Assembly (NCBI RefSeq): GCF_008065375.1
Contig: NZ_VJYI01000002.1
Span: 992,001-1,056,000 of the forward strand
Length of the DNA stretch: 64,000 nucleotides
Source of the DNA: Nonomuraea sp. SYSU D8015
GTDB lineage: Bacteria > Actinomycetota > Actinomycetes > Streptosporangiales > Streptosporangiaceae
Direction: 5' to 3'
This document shows positions 26,295-35,785 of this stretch, piece after piece; positions within the stretch are counted from its first letter, which is position 1, and every line of letters starts with the position of its first letter. The position numbers and the translations under genes are program-made. The notes beneath the pieces are model-generated. The model was not told where the DNA came from. It made no database searches and worked only from the letters and a program-made list of their open reading frames with translations.

Positions 26295-27695
26295 TTAGTG
26301 ATGATCGTCGCGTTCGTGGATCAGTCTGCGGACCAGCGCCGACTGCCCGGCCAGCCCCCGCTCCGGCACCTTGGCCCCCGTCAGCCTGCCCCAGGCCAGC
26401 CCCGTGGCGTACGCGGCCCCGAGCACCGCTGCCGCGCTCGTCCGGTCCGGCGGCGCCACCTCCAGCACCGGCGCGGGCACGGTGGACACCGCGCCGGCCC
26501 GGCCCTGGACGGGGAAGCCGTCGGGCGCGGTCGTCTCCCCGGCGGAGGTCCCGGTCATACCGGCCCGCTCCAGCTCCTCGTATGCCATCCTGAGCCGGTG
26601 GTCCAGCCGAGCCGGCAGCAGCCCTCTGGAGTCCGACAGGTCGGCCAGGAACGCCGCTGTGGCCCTCGGCGGGTCCGGCATGAAGGCCAGCGCCTCGGCC
26701 AGGTCGTAGACGGAATGGGAGAAATGCGCCTCGGGATCGGTCTCCGCGAGCAGCGTCCGGCCCAGCCGCGCGGGGCAGCGGCCCAGCCACGCCCGGCGTA
26801 CCGCCTCGGCGTCGGGGAGCGCGTGTCCGGCGGTCGCGCTCGCACGGGGGCTCGGCTGGTCACGCAAGCTACCGCTCTCCGCCCCCAGGCTCGCCGCTCC
26901 AATGTCCAGCCCCGGCCGCCGCAGCATGGGCTCGACCATGGTGAGCAGCGCCAGCGCCCGAGGCCTGAAGCGGGCGTCCGACATGAGGATCTGCGCCGTG
27001 TCCGCCATCACCGCGGCCAACCTCAGCGCGGCACGCGAGTGGCCGGAGCGCGCCCGCTCGGTCACCAGCGTGACGAGGTCGAGCAGCGGCGGCGCGGCCA
27101 GCCAGCGCACCCACTCGTCGCCGGGCAGCGGACGGCGCAGATATTCGCCGAACACGGTGATCAATCGCTCGTTGCCGTCGAACGCGGGCGCGTACGCGCA
27201 CCACATGATCGTGCCCCACGCCGCCGCCACCGTGCCGGGCACGTCGGAGGCGAAGATGTCGTCGAAGGCCGTCAGCGGGTAGTCGAGCTCCGACTTGCGC
27301 CCGGCGGCCCGCACCACAACCCTGACCTGCTCGGTCAGGTCGGCGGACACGTCGGGCCCGATGAACGCCTGGGTCGAGCCGGGCTCGGCGTGGAAGTCGG
27401 GGCCGGAGGGCACCACGGCGTCCGGCAGCACCGCCGCCGGATGGCCCACCTGGCGGGCCCGGGCGCCCCTCGGCGGCGGCGTCAGGTGCCAGCGGCCGTC
27501 CGCCGGGTCGTACAGATGCCAGCGCGCGTGTGCGCCGAAGAGCCAGCGATCGCCATCTGGGGTCACAAGAATTCTGGCGGCCAGCACATGGGCGCGATCG
27601 GGCAGGGAAAGCCCTTGCCAGCGTGGGTCCGCGACCATCGCGCGGACCTCCGCCTCGGTGGCGGTGAACGCATCCCAGGGTGGCACGGCCGTCAT
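26295..27695 (-). CDS. Protein of unknown function (~466 aa)
   Basis: The N-terminal ~100 residues (AMVADPRWQGLSLPDRAHVLAARI, LYDPADGRWHLTPPP) look like the opening domain of a family seen in Streptosporangiales; the middle is helical with many Leu/Ala (LVTLVTERARSGHSRAALRLAAVMADTAQ); the C-terminus has a Pro/Ala/Thr linker and a short helix. No enzyme motif recognised. The frame has ATGs at 27728, 27722 and 27695; I prefer 27695 because the earlier ones leave only about 20 bases for two divergent promoters. Confidence 0.6.
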   Translation of the reverse strand: MTAVPPWDAFTATEAEVRAMVADPRWQGLSLPDRAHVLAARILVTPDGDRWLFGAHARWHLYDPADGRWHLTPPPRGARARQVGHPAAVLPDAVVPSGPDFHAEPGSTQAFIGPDVSADLTEQVRVVVRAAGRKSELDYPLTAFDDIFASDVPGTVAAAWGTIMWCAYAPAFDGNERLITVFGEYLRRPLPGDEWVRWLAAPPLLDLVTLVTERARSGHSRAALRLAAVMADTAQILMSDARFRPRALALLTMVEPMLRRPGLDIGAASLGAESGSLRDQPSPRASATAGHALPDAEAVRRAWLGRCPARLGRTLLAETDPEAHFSHSVYDLAEALAFMPDPPRATAAFLADLSDSRGLLPARLDHRLRMAYEELERAGMTGTSAGETTAPDGFPVQGRAGAVSTVPAPVLEVAPPDRTSAAAVLGAAYATGLAWGRLTGAKVPERGLAGQSALVRRLIHERDDHH

Positions 27696-27748
27696 CGTAC
27701 TCGGAGGGCTCGGATCAACCATTGGCATTTCACGGCAGAATGTGCGCT

Positions 27749-28651
27749 ATGAGGGCGAAGGTAGCAGGCACGTTGGCGGTCGTGAGCGCGGTGGCCGGTT
27801 GCGGCACGGTCACGTCGGCACAACCGACGCCCACCGGCCCCGGCCTGGTCACTTTGGACAAGGTTACGCCTCCGGCGCCCGGCGGGGAGGTCGGTCAGGC
27901 GTCGACGGAGTTCGCGAACGCGGCCGACCTGTCCGTGTGGACCAAGCTGAGCGAGACCGAGAAGGACGTCGACAGGATCGCCAAGCTCGACGTGAACAAG
28001 ACCGTGAAGGGCTCGATGTACGTGGAGCCCAAGACCTCGGCCTGGTTCGACGGCTTCCGCGGACCCTTCGTGTACCAGGATCTCGCCGGCGACATCGTCA
28101 TGCACGCCCGGGTCAAGGTCGAGGGCAAGAGCGGCGGCCTGCCCAAGCGGAAGTTCTCCCTCGGCGGCCTGATGGCCCGCCAGCCCGGCTCGTACGCCAC
28201 CCCCAACTGGGTGTCGGTCACCATCGGCACCACCGACAAGAGCGGCCGCGTCGAGGCGAAGTACACCAAGGACGGCAGCTCCAAGCCGAAGGAGGCGGCG
28301 GTCAAGAGCGGCTGGGTCGAGCTCGTCCTGGCCCGGGTCGGCCGCGTCTTCGTCGCGCTGTACAAAGAGGACGGCGGCAAGTGGAAGGTGGCCAACCGCT
28401 GGCCGTCGACCCTTCCCGACGCCCTGCAGTGGGGCATCACCGCCTACACCGACTGGGACAGCTACAACACCCTCAAGAAGGATGCGACCAAGGGCAACGC
28501 CAAGCAGATCACGGGACAGCCCGACCTGAAGCTGACCGTCGACTACGTCCGCTTCCTGCGGCCCGAGCTGCCGGAGTACGCCGACCCGCTCAACGACGCG
28601 TCGGTGTCGGACGAGGTCCTGATCAAAGCGATGACGCCTGACGGTGCCTGA
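27749..28651 (+). CDS. Lipoprotein with concanavalin-like (DUF1349-type) domain
   Basis: 300 residues. The signal MRAKVAGTLAVVSAVAGC has a lipobox ending at Cys18. After a Pro/Thr/Gly linker comes a beta-sandwich with SAWFDGFRGPFVYQDLAGDIVMHARVKVEG and a LGGLMARQPGSYATPNWVSVTIG segment, the hallmark of DUF1349/glycan-binding folds; VDYVRFLRPEL closes it. Likely a surface protein binding carbohydrate. It converges on the carbonic anhydrase gene, overlapping its 3' end by 29 bases. Confidence 0.75.
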   Translation: MRAKVAGTLAVVSAVAGCGTVTSAQPTPTGPGLVTLDKVTPPAPGGEVGQASTEFANAADLSVWTKLSETEKDVDRIAKLDVNKTVKGSMYVEPKTSAWFDGFRGPFVYQDLAGDIVMHARVKVEGKSGGLPKRKFSLGGLMARQPGSYATPNWVSVTIGTTDKSGRVEAKYTKDGSSKPKEAAVKSGWVELVLARVGRVFVALYKEDGGKWKVANRWPSTLPDALQWGITAYTDWDSYNTLKKDATKGNAKQITGQPDLKLTVDYVRFLRPELPEYADPLNDASVSDEVLIKAMTPDGA

Positions 28652-29144
28652 GCGCCTTGGCCACGTAGTTGTCCGGCGTACGGGCGAAGGACGCCCGGTC
28701 GTCGTCGGTGAGCTCGCGCACGATTTTCCCGGGCACGCCGGCGACCAGCACACCGGACGGGATCTTCTTGCCGGGGCCGACCAGCGCTCCGGCGGCCACC
28801 AGAGTGCCCGCCCCGACGCGGGCGCCGCCCAGCAGGATCGCGCCGATGCCGATCAGCGCGCCGGACTCCACGTGGGCGCCGTGGACCATGGCCTTGTGGC
28901 CCAGGCTCACGCGGTCTTCCAGGATCGCCGGTTCGCCGGGATCGGCGTGCAGGCAGCACAGATCCTGTACGTTGCACTCCTCGCCGATCTCGATCCGCTC
29001 GTCGTCGCCACGGAGAACGGAGCCGTACCAGATGCTGGACGCCCGGCCGATCCGGACCCGTCCGACCACGGTGGCACCTGGCGCGATGTACGCCTCGCGG
29101 TGTATGTCCGGTACTGCTCCGTTGTCCAGCGCTGCTATGTACAT
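28623..29144 (-). CDS. Gamma-class carbonic anhydrase-like protein
   Basis: 173 residues of left-handed beta-helix hexapeptide repeats (GATVVGRVRIGRASSIWYGSVLRGD, IGIGAILLGGARVGAGTLVAAGALVGPG in pieces). The three zinc ligands typical of the family are His66, His83 and His88 (CLHADPG, LGHKAMVHGA). Family members hydrate CO2 or act as inactive CoA-linked relatives (PaaY/YrdA type). Trimer at protein level. The 3' end overlaps the lipoprotein gene. Confidence 0.9.
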   Translation of the reverse strand: MYIAALDNGAVPDIHREAYIAPGATVVGRVRIGRASSIWYGSVLRGDDERIEIGEECNVQDLCCLHADPGEPAILEDRVSLGHKAMVHGAHVESGALIGIGAILLGGARVGAGTLVAAGALVGPGKKIPSGVLVAGVPGKIVRELTDDDRASFARTPDNYVAKALRHRQASSL

Positions 29145-29303
29145 TCGTCACATCGTAATTCCCGAGCTCCGAGGCCCGGCTATGGCATTCGGGTTGCGGA
29201 CGTGGGCAGATGGCAGGAAAGTCGTTTCCTGACGTCTCGTCGTCAGACCCTCACAACGCGCAGTTTCCCCCCGCCTCACGCAATCCACCCTTAGGTAACC
29301 CCC

Positions 29304-30302
29304 ATGATGAACCAGCACGAGAGCATTCCCGATCTGATGCAAGAGGACACCTTCGAGGTCGTGATGCGCGGCTACAACCGCCGCCAGGTCCACGACTACA
29401 TGCTCCGCACCCGTAACCAGATAAGGGACCTGGAAGAGCGGCTCGCCCGGGCGATCGACCAGGCCGAGCAGGGCCGCCTCGAGCTGGCGGAGGCCAGGCG
29501 GCGCATGGTCGAGGCGCCGCAGAGCTACGACGACCTCAGCCCGAGGCTCGCCCAGATACTCAAGCTCGGCGAGGAGGAGGCCGCGGCCAAGCGGGCGGAC
29601 GCGGAGGCCGAGGCCGCCAGCGTGCGCGACGCGGCCAAGTCCGAGGCCGACCGGCTGCTGACGTCCTCCCGCGAGACCGCCGACAAGATCCTCACCTCGG
29701 CTCAGGCGGAGGCGGAGCGCCGGGTGAACGAGGCCACGCAGGCGGCGGAGCGCATGCTGTCGCAGGCGGGCGCGGACGCGGAGGAGCAGCTCAACGCCGC
29801 CCGCACCGAGGCGGAGGAGATCCTGCGGGAGTCGCGGTCGGAGGCCGAGCGGATGCTGTCCGCGGCCCACGCCGAGTCCGAGCAGCTGCTGAAGTCCGCC
29901 AACGCGCAGGCCGACCAGCTGGTGACCGGTGCGCGCGGCGAGGCCGACTCGATGCTGGCAGCGGCGCGGCAGCGTACTGCGGCGCTGGACGAGCAGACCG
30001 GGCGGCGGGTCGAATATCTGACCAACACGCACACCGAGGTCGTGCGGCGGCTCACGGAGATCAACTCGGTGCTGGGCGACCTCATGCGCGCCGAGTCGAC
30101 CGCGGGGCCGCTGGTGCCCGACTCCATCACCCCGCCGCCTGCCCAGGACGCGATCGCCGCTCCCTCGCCTCAGGACGACGTGCGGGTCATCGTCGAGGAC
30201 GAGGACGAGGACGAGGACGAAGCCAAGCCGGCCGAGCAGCAGCGCCCTGTCTCGGACGACACGGACGTGAACATCATCCGCCTGTCCGAGGTCCCCAAGT
30301 AA
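29304..30302 (+). CDS. DivIVA-like coiled-coil cytoskeletal protein
   Basis: 332 residues. The N-terminus (DTFEVVMRGYNRRQVHDYMLRTRNQIRDLEERLARAI) is DivIVA-like and is followed by ~200 residues of almost unbroken Ala/Glu/Arg coiled coil with 11- and 7-residue periodicity (AEAERRVNEATQAAERML, AEAEEILRESRSEAERML), then an acidic tail (EDEDEDEDEAKP). It resembles the polarity scaffolds of filamentous actinobacteria (Scy/FilP/DivIVA group). Two ATGs stand in tandem at 29304 and 29307. Confidence 0.82.
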   Translation: MMNQHESIPDLMQEDTFEVVMRGYNRRQVHDYMLRTRNQIRDLEERLARAIDQAEQGRLELAEARRRMVEAPQSYDDLSPRLAQILKLGEEEAAAKRADAEAEAASVRDAAKSEADRLLTSSRETADKILTSAQAEAERRVNEATQAAERMLSQAGADAEEQLNAARTEAEEILRESRSEAERMLSAAHAESEQLLKSANAQADQLVTGARGEADSMLAAARQRTAALDEQTGRRVEYLTNTHTEVVRRLTEINSVLGDLMRAESTAGPLVPDSITPPPAQDAIAAPSPQDDVRVIVEDEDEDEDEAKPAEQQRPVSDDTDVNIIRLSEVPK

Positions 30303-30498
30303 CGCCCCGGGACGGGCCGCCGCGGCCTCGCACCGTGAGCGGCCCGTCACCGGCGCACCACCCGGCAGGTGGCGACGCGCCGGCCGTCCGGCCAGGTCGC
30401 AGTCAGTGCCATGGGCGCCCGGCGCCCCTCGACTTGCCACTCCAGACGGGACCCCCGCCGAAGTGCGGGAGACGAGGCCAGAACCTCGCAGGAAGGGG

Positions 30499-31062
30499 TC
30501 AGGGCTTGGGGGTGGAGAGGTAGGCCTCGCCTCTCGGGGAGAGGCGGTAACCCGCTTCCAGGCTGATCGTCAGGCCGAGGGCCTTGAGCTTGCGGACGTT
30601 GAGCTTGAACCGGGTGAGATCCTGGCCCACCTCGGGAGCCAGGTCACCGGCCCGCACCCCCGGGCGCTCGGCGATGAGCCGGAGCGTCCGCTCCGCCCAC
30701 GGCCCCATCCGCTCCAGCCGCGCAGCGAGGGCGGCGACCTCCTCGGCCGTCAGGTGGTCCGTCGCGGCCAGCACGTCCCGCGGGTCCGGGGCGTCCACCA
30801 GGCGCAGCGCGAGCCGGTGGATCGGGTCCGTGCCCCGCCGGCCGAGGTCGGCGAGGAGCGCCGCCCGGTCGGGGAAGCCGGCCGCTCGGGCGTCCTCGTC
30901 CGTGACGTCCGTGACGATCTCGACCGAGGTGACCTCGGCCAGCAGGCCCTCGCCCATGCGGTATCGCCCGCCCGCCTTGACCTGGGCGCGCTTCCAGCGC
31001 CTGAAGGCCAGCGTGATCGACCCGTCCTGTACGCCCTCGCGCAGCCGCCGCTCGAACAGCAT
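30499..31062 (-). CDS. ASCH-domain protein with C-terminal winged helix
   Basis: 187 residues. MLFERRLREGVQDGSITLAFRRWKRAQVKAGGRYRMG is the ASCH (PUA-like RNA-binding) opening with the GxKxxExR-like basic pattern; LAEVTSVEIVTDVTDEDARAAGFPDRAALLADLG continues it. The C-terminal ~70 residues (ERPGVRAGDLAPEVGQDLTRFKLNVRKLKALGLTISLEAGYRLSP) form a winged helix. Possible RNA or modified-nucleotide binding. The ATG at 31062 starts the homologous part; the open frame further upstream is Pro/Arg-rich chance. Confidence 0.8.
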   Translation of the reverse strand: MLFERRLREGVQDGSITLAFRRWKRAQVKAGGRYRMGEGLLAEVTSVEIVTDVTDEDARAAGFPDRAALLADLGRRGTDPIHRLALRLVDAPDPRDVLAATDHLTAEEVAALAARLERMGPWAERTLRLIAERPGVRAGDLAPEVGQDLTRFKLNVRKLKALGLTISLEAGYRLSPRGEAYLSTPKP

Positions 31063-31229
31063 GCCTTCGACTGTACGGAGCGGCGGAAGCCCCCGCCCCC
31101 GATCGGGTCGGAGGCTTCCGCGTCCGTGGCCCCACCCTGGTTGGTGGCCCGGTGCCGGGGCCGCCGAGACGCTGGACCCGGCACCGGGCTGCTCGTGCGC
31201 GCCCGCCGCGGAACGCTCCACGGCGGACG

Positions 31230-31472
31230 TCAAGGAGGCGCCGGGCCGGTCTGCCACCGGTGCGGCTCGCCGGCCCGTCGTTCCTGGTCCCGGAGCTGGT
31301 CCCGCAGACCGTCCGGGTCGTCCGCGTCGATGGTCATCGCACATCCGGCGTCGCGCTGCGCCGCGCTCAGCGGATGGTGTCTCGTGGCCCACCAGCGGCC
31401 CGCGTCGCTCCGCCAGATGGTCCACTTGGGGTACTCCCGGGCGATTTCGGCGAGATGCCGATCAAAGGACAT
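31230..31472 (-). CDS. Small conserved protein downstream of GntR
   Basis: 80 residues, start ATG after GGAAGG. The core EIAREYPKWTIWRSDAGRWWATR defines a family common in Streptosporangiales, Thermomonosporaceae and Streptomyces, usually lying beside GntR or XRE regulators and in integrative elements; function unknown. It follows the GntR gene (120 bases away, same strand), consistent with that association. Confidence 0.75.
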   Translation of the reverse strand: MSFDRHLAEIAREYPKWTIWRSDAGRWWATRHHPLSAAQRDAGCAMTIDADDPDGLRDQLRDQERRAGEPHRWQTGPAPP

Positions 31473-31595
31473 CGCTGTCCACCTTCCCCGGGCCCCAGGC
31501 GAGGTTTCCATCTCCTTAAAAGATGAAGGACCTCTCTAGAGAAGGCAATGATCGTGATGGACAGGTCAACCTATCGCTTGACAGATCTCCTTGAA

Positions 31596-32348
31596 TCAGG
31601 CGTCGAAGTCGTACTGGAGTACATACGCCGCCGAGTCGAGCACCATCTCGTTGACCTCCACAGGCAGTCCGCCCGACGTGTACGCGGTACGTGCGATGAC
31701 GATCACTGGTGTGCCGCCCGGCAGGTCGAGCAGCGCGCTCTCGCGCGGTTGCGGCATGCGGGCCCGCACCTCCTCGGTGAAGTGGGCCGGAGGCACGCCG
31801 AGATCGCTCAGTCTCGCGTAGACGCCGCCGGGACCCGTGTCGGGAAGGGTGATCGCGCTGCCCTCGACCAGGCGCGCGGGAAAGTAGGACGTGGCCAGCT
31901 GCACCGGCCTGGTGTCGACCGAGTAGCGGCGGCGGCGTACCCAGACCTCGCCGCTCTCCAGAATGCTCGCCACCTCCTCTGAGGCGCGCTCCAGCGCCAC
32001 CTCCACGTGATCCACGGTGAACGGCCTGCCCCGGGTGTCGGCGTCCCAGATGGCCCTGCCCTGACCCCACTGCTCTCGTGACAGACGGCGGGAGCCGTGT
32101 CTGCGTATCGGTTTGAACAGCCGCACGTAAACCCCCGAACCTCGTTTGGGCACCGCCAGCCCTTCGTTGATCAGTACGGCAAGCGCCTGCCTGGCGGTGG
32201 CTCGTGCGATTGCGTATTCGGCCATCAGCGCGTTCTCGCCCGGTAGTCGGTCCCCGTCGCGCAGCTCGCCGGACAGGATCCGGGCGCGGAGACCGTCGGC
32301 GATGCGGCGATAGATAGGGGGCTCGTGGGGTACCGGGGATTCAGACAA
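31596..32348 (-). CDS. GntR/HutC family transcriptional regulator
   Basis: 250 residues. The N-terminal GntR winged helix (IYRRIADGLRARILSGELRDGDRLPGENALMAEYAIARATARQAL) is followed by a UTRA ligand domain of chorismate-lyase fold (SVDTRPVQLATSYFPARLVEGSAI, ARTAYTSGGLPVEVNEMVLDSAAYVLQYDF). The family senses small metabolites. The start codon is TTG at 32348, backed by GAGGGTGATC at the correct distance. Its natural target is unclear; it lies 0.8 kb from the kynurenine operon, transcribed the other way. Confidence 0.88.
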   Translation of the reverse strand: MSESPVPHEPPIYRRIADGLRARILSGELRDGDRLPGENALMAEYAIARATARQALAVLINEGLAVPKRGSGVYVRLFKPIRRHGSRRLSREQWGQGRAIWDADTRGRPFTVDHVEVALERASEEVASILESGEVWVRRRRYSVDTRPVQLATSYFPARLVEGSAITLPDTGPGGVYARLSDLGVPPAHFTEEVRARMPQPRESALLDLPGGTPVIVIARTAYTSGGLPVEVNEMVLDSAAYVLQYDFDA

Positions 32349-32500
32349 CTTTGATCACCCTCTGTCACCAACCAGGTTGTGGCGTCTCCAGAGAACTTGC
32401 CCCGTCTTGTCCACGATCGCACAGATACAGAGGTTGGTCGCGAGCTGTTTTTGAGCGGATCGTGCCCATGTGATGAATTCCGCGATGTTTTAGCGGACCG

Positions 32501-33043
32501 TTAGCGTGGAACGGTCCCAGCCGGTATTCGGGTGGCCCACCAGCGGCGAGTAATCAACGCGAAGATCACAGCGCCTGCCGTGTTGAGCAGGACGTCGTCA
32601 GCGGAGGAGAACCGGCCCAATCTCAGGACGTACTGGAGGAGCTCGGCCAGGACCGAAAATGCCGCCGCGACCGCCGCAACCCGGCCGATCGAGGCCATTG
32701 CGGCGGTGCGTACCGGCAGCAGCGCGCCCAGGGCGGCGAACACCAGCAAATTGCCTCCGACCTGCACGAACACCGTTTGCCACGACGCGGCGGCGACGTC
32801 GGCGAGGTCCTTGAACGGGACGAGGCCGACTCCGTTGGGGCCGTCGGAGGGGGTGAGGATCATCCAAATCCACGGCGCGGTGCCGACCACGATGCCGACG
32901 TCGGCGATCGAGACGCGTAGAGACGCCGGATGGCCGGCGCGAGCGCGGTGGCGGGAGAGAAACAAGATTGCTAGCAAGGCTAAGGGGAGTGCAAACGTAC
33001 CAGCAATAATGACGTTTCCCCACAATTCCCACGTCCGAGCCAT
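32501..33043 (-). CDS. VanZ family membrane protein
   Basis: 180 residues with about four to five membrane helices (VIIAGTFALPLALLAILFLS, IADVGIVVGTAPWIWMIL, GNLLVFAALGALLPV, AAVAAAFSVLAELLQYVLR, DDVLLNTAGAVIFALI). The LLQYVLRLGRFSSADDVLLNTAGA stretch is the VanZ signature. VanZ proteins give low-level teicoplanin resistance in vancomycin clusters; most genomic ones are of unknown function. Not adjacent to vanHAX here. ATG at 33043 starts MARTWELWGN; the larger overlapping frame is not coding. Confidence 0.85.
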   Translation of the reverse strand: MARTWELWGNVIIAGTFALPLALLAILFLSRHRARAGHPASLRVSIADVGIVVGTAPWIWMILTPSDGPNGVGLVPFKDLADVAAASWQTVFVQVGGNLLVFAALGALLPVRTAAMASIGRVAAVAAAFSVLAELLQYVLRLGRFSSADDVLLNTAGAVIFALITRRWWATRIPAGTVPR

Positions 33044-33082
33044 TCGACCATGATGGCGAGTGATCAAGGGGTACCGGAAGAT

Positions 33083-33094
33083 GTCCATCTGGAC
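33083..33094. promoter_or_regulatory. Small dyad in the kynurenine operon leader
   Basis: GTCCA-TC-TGGAC lies 70-80 bases before the first gene of the operon, between it and the divergent vanZ gene. It could be the half-operator of an unidentified regulator. Weak evidence. Confidence 0.3.
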
Positions 33095-33163
33095 AGGTCT
33101 TCTCCCAGCACCGACGCCGTCCGGCGATCTATACCGGGAGTGAGGAGAGATGAGGAGACCGTT

Positions 33164-34573
33164 GTGCTGACCCATTTCATCGGCGGCGAGCCGGTGGCCG
33201 CGGGCAAGGCCTTCCCGGTCCACGACCCGGTGACAGGCACGGTGATCAGGCAGGTCTGCGAGGCCGACCCGGAGGTGGTCGACCGGGCGGTCCGCGCGGC
33301 GCGGGAGGCCGCGCGCGACTGGGCGGCGCTGCCCGTCGCCGAACGCGCCGGGTGGATGCGGCGCCTGGCCGAGGGCATCGAGGCCCGCTTCGACGACCTG
33401 GTGGCAGCGGAGATCGCCGACACCGGCAAGCCGCTCGACCAGACCCGCACGCTCGACATCCCGCGCGGCATCGCGAACTTCCGCGCCTTCGCCGAGATCG
33501 CCGCCCAGCGTCCCGACGACGCCTTCCATCTGTCGGGTGTGCTCAGCTACACCGTGCGCCGGCCGCTCGGCGTGGTCGCGGTGATCGTCCCGTGGAACCT
33601 GCCGTTCCTGCTCATGACGTGGAAGCTGGCCCCCGCCCTGGTCGCCGGCAACACCGTGGTGGTCAAGCCGTCCGAGCACACGCCGGGTTCGGCCGCGGTC
33701 TTCGCCGAGATCTGCGCCGCCGCCGGGCTGCCCGCCGGAGTGGTCAACATCATCTACGGGTACGGCTCCGCCGGGCAGCTCCTCGTCGAGCACCCCGGCG
33801 TGGACGGCGTGACGTTCACCGGCTCCACCAGGACGGGCACGGCGATCATGAAGGCCGTGGCCCCCCGGGTCAAGCCGGTCTCGTTCGAGCTGGGGGGCAA
33901 GAACGCCGGGCTGGTCTTCGAGGATTGCGACCTGGACCGGGCCGTCGAGGGCACCGCGAAGTCCGTCTTCACCAACGGCGGCCAGGTCTGCCTGTGCACG
34001 GAGCGGCTCTACGTCCAGCGCCCGATCTTCGAGGAGTTCTGCGCCCGCCTGGCGATCAGCGCCCAGGAGGTGGTGCCGCAGCCCATGATCTCTGCGGAAC
34101 ACCGCGAGAAGGTGCTCTCCTACTACTCCTTGGCCCGCTCGGAGGGAGCCAAGGTGCTCGCGGGGGGCGGTGTCCCCGCGTTCGGTGATCATCGCGATCT
34201 GGGTTATTTCGTGGAGCCGACAGTGGTGACAGGCTTGTCGGAGTGGTCCCGGTTCAACAGGGAGGAGATCTTCGGTCCCGTGTGTCACGTCGCACCCTTC
34301 GACACTGAGGCCGAGGCGATCGACCTGGCCAACGGCAGCGAGTACGGCCTGGCCGCCACGCTCTGGACCGGCAGCCTCGACCGCGCCCACCGGGTGGCGC
34401 AGCGGCTGGAGGCCGGGCTGGTCTGGGTCAACACCTGGTATCTCCGCGACCTGCGCACCCCGTTCGGGGGCGTGAGGCTGTCGGGGATCGGCCGGGAGGG
34501 CGGCACCCAGTCGCTCGACTTCTACTCAGAACCCACCACGATCACCATAAAACTGGAGCAGCCCGATGCATGA
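33164..34573 (+). CDS. nbaE: Aldehyde dehydrogenase, probably 2-aminomuconate 6-semialdehyde dehydrogenase
   Basis: 469 residues, NAD-dependent ALDH fold: PWNLPFLLMTWKLAPALVAGNT, catalytic Glu in FELGGKN, and active-site Cys in NGGQVCLCTERLYV; ends with the usual GREGG-QSLDFYSE block. Position at the head of a 3-hydroxyanthranilate operon and similarity to hydroxymuconic semialdehyde dehydrogenases make the aminomuconate semialdehyde oxidation the likely job (inference). The GTG at 33164 follows GAGGAGA; the frame continues upstream without homology. It overlaps the next gene by 8 bases. Confidence 0.88.
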   Translation: MLTHFIGGEPVAAGKAFPVHDPVTGTVIRQVCEADPEVVDRAVRAAREAARDWAALPVAERAGWMRRLAEGIEARFDDLVAAEIADTGKPLDQTRTLDIPRGIANFRAFAEIAAQRPDDAFHLSGVLSYTVRRPLGVVAVIVPWNLPFLLMTWKLAPALVAGNTVVVKPSEHTPGSAAVFAEICAAAGLPAGVVNIIYGYGSAGQLLVEHPGVDGVTFTGSTRTGTAIMKAVAPRVKPVSFELGGKNAGLVFEDCDLDRAVEGTAKSVFTNGGQVCLCTERLYVQRPIFEEFCARLAISAQEVVPQPMISAEHREKVLSYYSLARSEGAKVLAGGGVPAFGDHRDLGYFVEPTVVTGLSEWSRFNREEIFGPVCHVAPFDTEAEAIDLANGSEYGLAATLWTGSLDRAHRVAQRLEAGLVWVNTWYLRDLRTPFGGVRLSGIGREGGTQSLDFYSEPTTITIKLEQPDA

Positions 34574-35363
34574 TGAATGGTCCCAGGCGGTGGATGCGCG
34601 CGGTCAGGCCGCCGAGCGGCTGGCCGAGGCCGTGCGAAGCGGGAAACCGTGCCCGCCGATCAGGGACCTGATCGCCACCGTGACCGACGCGTACGCCGTG
34701 CAGGAGATCAACACGCGGCGGGCGATCGGCGAAGGACGGCGGCCGGTCGGCAGGAAGATCGGCATCACGAACCTGGAGCTGCAGAAGAAGTTCGGCATCG
34801 ACCGCCCGGACTTCGGCATGCTCTTCGCGGACATGGCGTACCCCGACGGGCTGCCCATCCCGCTCGACCGGTTCCTGCAGCCCCGAGTCGAGGCCGAGGT
34901 CGCGCTCGTGCTGGGCAGAGACCTGACCGGCGGTCCCTTCACCGTGGCCGACGTGCTGAGGGCGGTGGAGTTCGCGCTGCCCGCCATCGAGATCGCCGAT
35001 TCGCGCATCGCCGACTGGGACATCACGCTGGCCGACACGGTCGCCGACAACGCGGCGGCCGGCGCGTTCGTGCTCGGCTGCACGCCGGTGTCGCTGACGG
35101 GCCTAGACCTGCGCGCGGCCGGCATGACGATGACGCGCGGCGGCCAGGAGGTCTCCACGGGCTCGGGCGCCGCGTGCCTGGGCAGCCCGCTCAACGCCGC
35201 CGTCTGGCTGGCCTCGGAGCTCGGCCGCACCGATTACGCCCTGCGCGCCGGCGACGTGGTGCTGACCGGCGCGCTCGGGCCGGTGTCCACGGTCGAGCCG
35301 GGAGACGTGTTCGAGGCGCACGTCGAAGGGCTCGGCTCGGTGCGGGCGGTGTTCGCACAGTGA
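34566..35363 (+). CDS. 4-oxalocrotonate decarboxylase / 2-oxopent-4-enoate hydratase family enzyme
   Basis: 265 residues of the FAH-like hydratase/decarboxylase family: [40 protein letters not shown] with metal-binding Glu residues, [16 protein letters not shown], and [20 protein letters not shown]. In the 3-hydroxyanthranilate meta pathway 4-oxalocrotonate, made by aminomuconate deaminase, is decarboxylated to 2-oxopent-4-enoate and then hydrated; sequence alone does not tell the two activities apart. Only one such gene is present. The start overlaps the ALDH stop, the end overlaps the RidA-type gene. Confidence 0.85.
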   Translation: MHDEWSQAVDARGQAAERLAEAVRSGKPCPPIRDLIATVTDAYAVQEINTRRAIGEGRRPVGRKIGITNLELQKKFGIDRPDFGMLFADMAYPDGLPIPLDRFLQPRVEAEVALVLGRDLTGGPFTVADVLRAVEFALPAIEIADSRIADWDITLADTVADNAAAGAFVLGCTPVSLTGLDLRAAGMTMTRGGQEVSTGSGAACLGSPLNAAVWLASELGRTDYALRAGDVVLTGALGPVSTVEPGDVFEAHVEGLGSVRAVFAQ

Positions 35364-35785
35364 GGCCCAGGGCCATGCGCGTGCCGGGGAAGGCCACACC
35401 GCGTGGCAGGTTCCCGCACGTCAAGCGGGCAGGTGACTTCCTGTACGTCTCGGGCACCAGCTGCCGCCGCCCCGACGACACGTTCGTGGGCGTGGAGGTC
35501 GACAAGTACGGGGCGACTAATCTGGACATCCGCGCACAGACCAGGGCGGTCATCGAGAACATCGGCGACATACTCAAGGCCGCCGGAGGCTCGCTCGCCG
35601 ACCTGGTCCAGATCACGGCATACCTCGTGAACATGAACGACTTCAAGGGCTACAACGAGGTCTACGCCGAGTTCTTCGACGAGGAGGGGCCCACCAGGAC
35701 CACTGTCGCGGTGCACCAGTTGCCGCATCCACACCTGCTCATCGAGATGCAAGCCGTCGCCTACCATCCGCAGGAGCGATCATGA
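35360..35785 (+). CDS. nbaF: 2-aminomuconate deaminase (RidA/YjgF family)
   Basis: 141 residues with the trimeric RidA fold. [33 protein letters not shown] and [31 protein letters not shown] match the 2-aminomuconate deaminases more than general RidA. It hydrolyses the enamine of 2-aminomuconate to 4-oxalocrotonate and ammonia. The GTG at 35360 overlaps the preceding stop as GTGA; ATG 35375 is an alternative. The stop overlaps the next start (ATGA). Confidence 0.87.
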   Translation: MRPRAMRVPGKATPRGRFPHVKRAGDFLYVSGTSCRRPDDTFVGVEVDKYGATNLDIRAQTRAVIENIGDILKAAGGSLADLVQITAYLVNMNDFKGYNEVYAEFFDEEGPTRTTVAVHQLPHPHLLIEMQAVAYHPQERS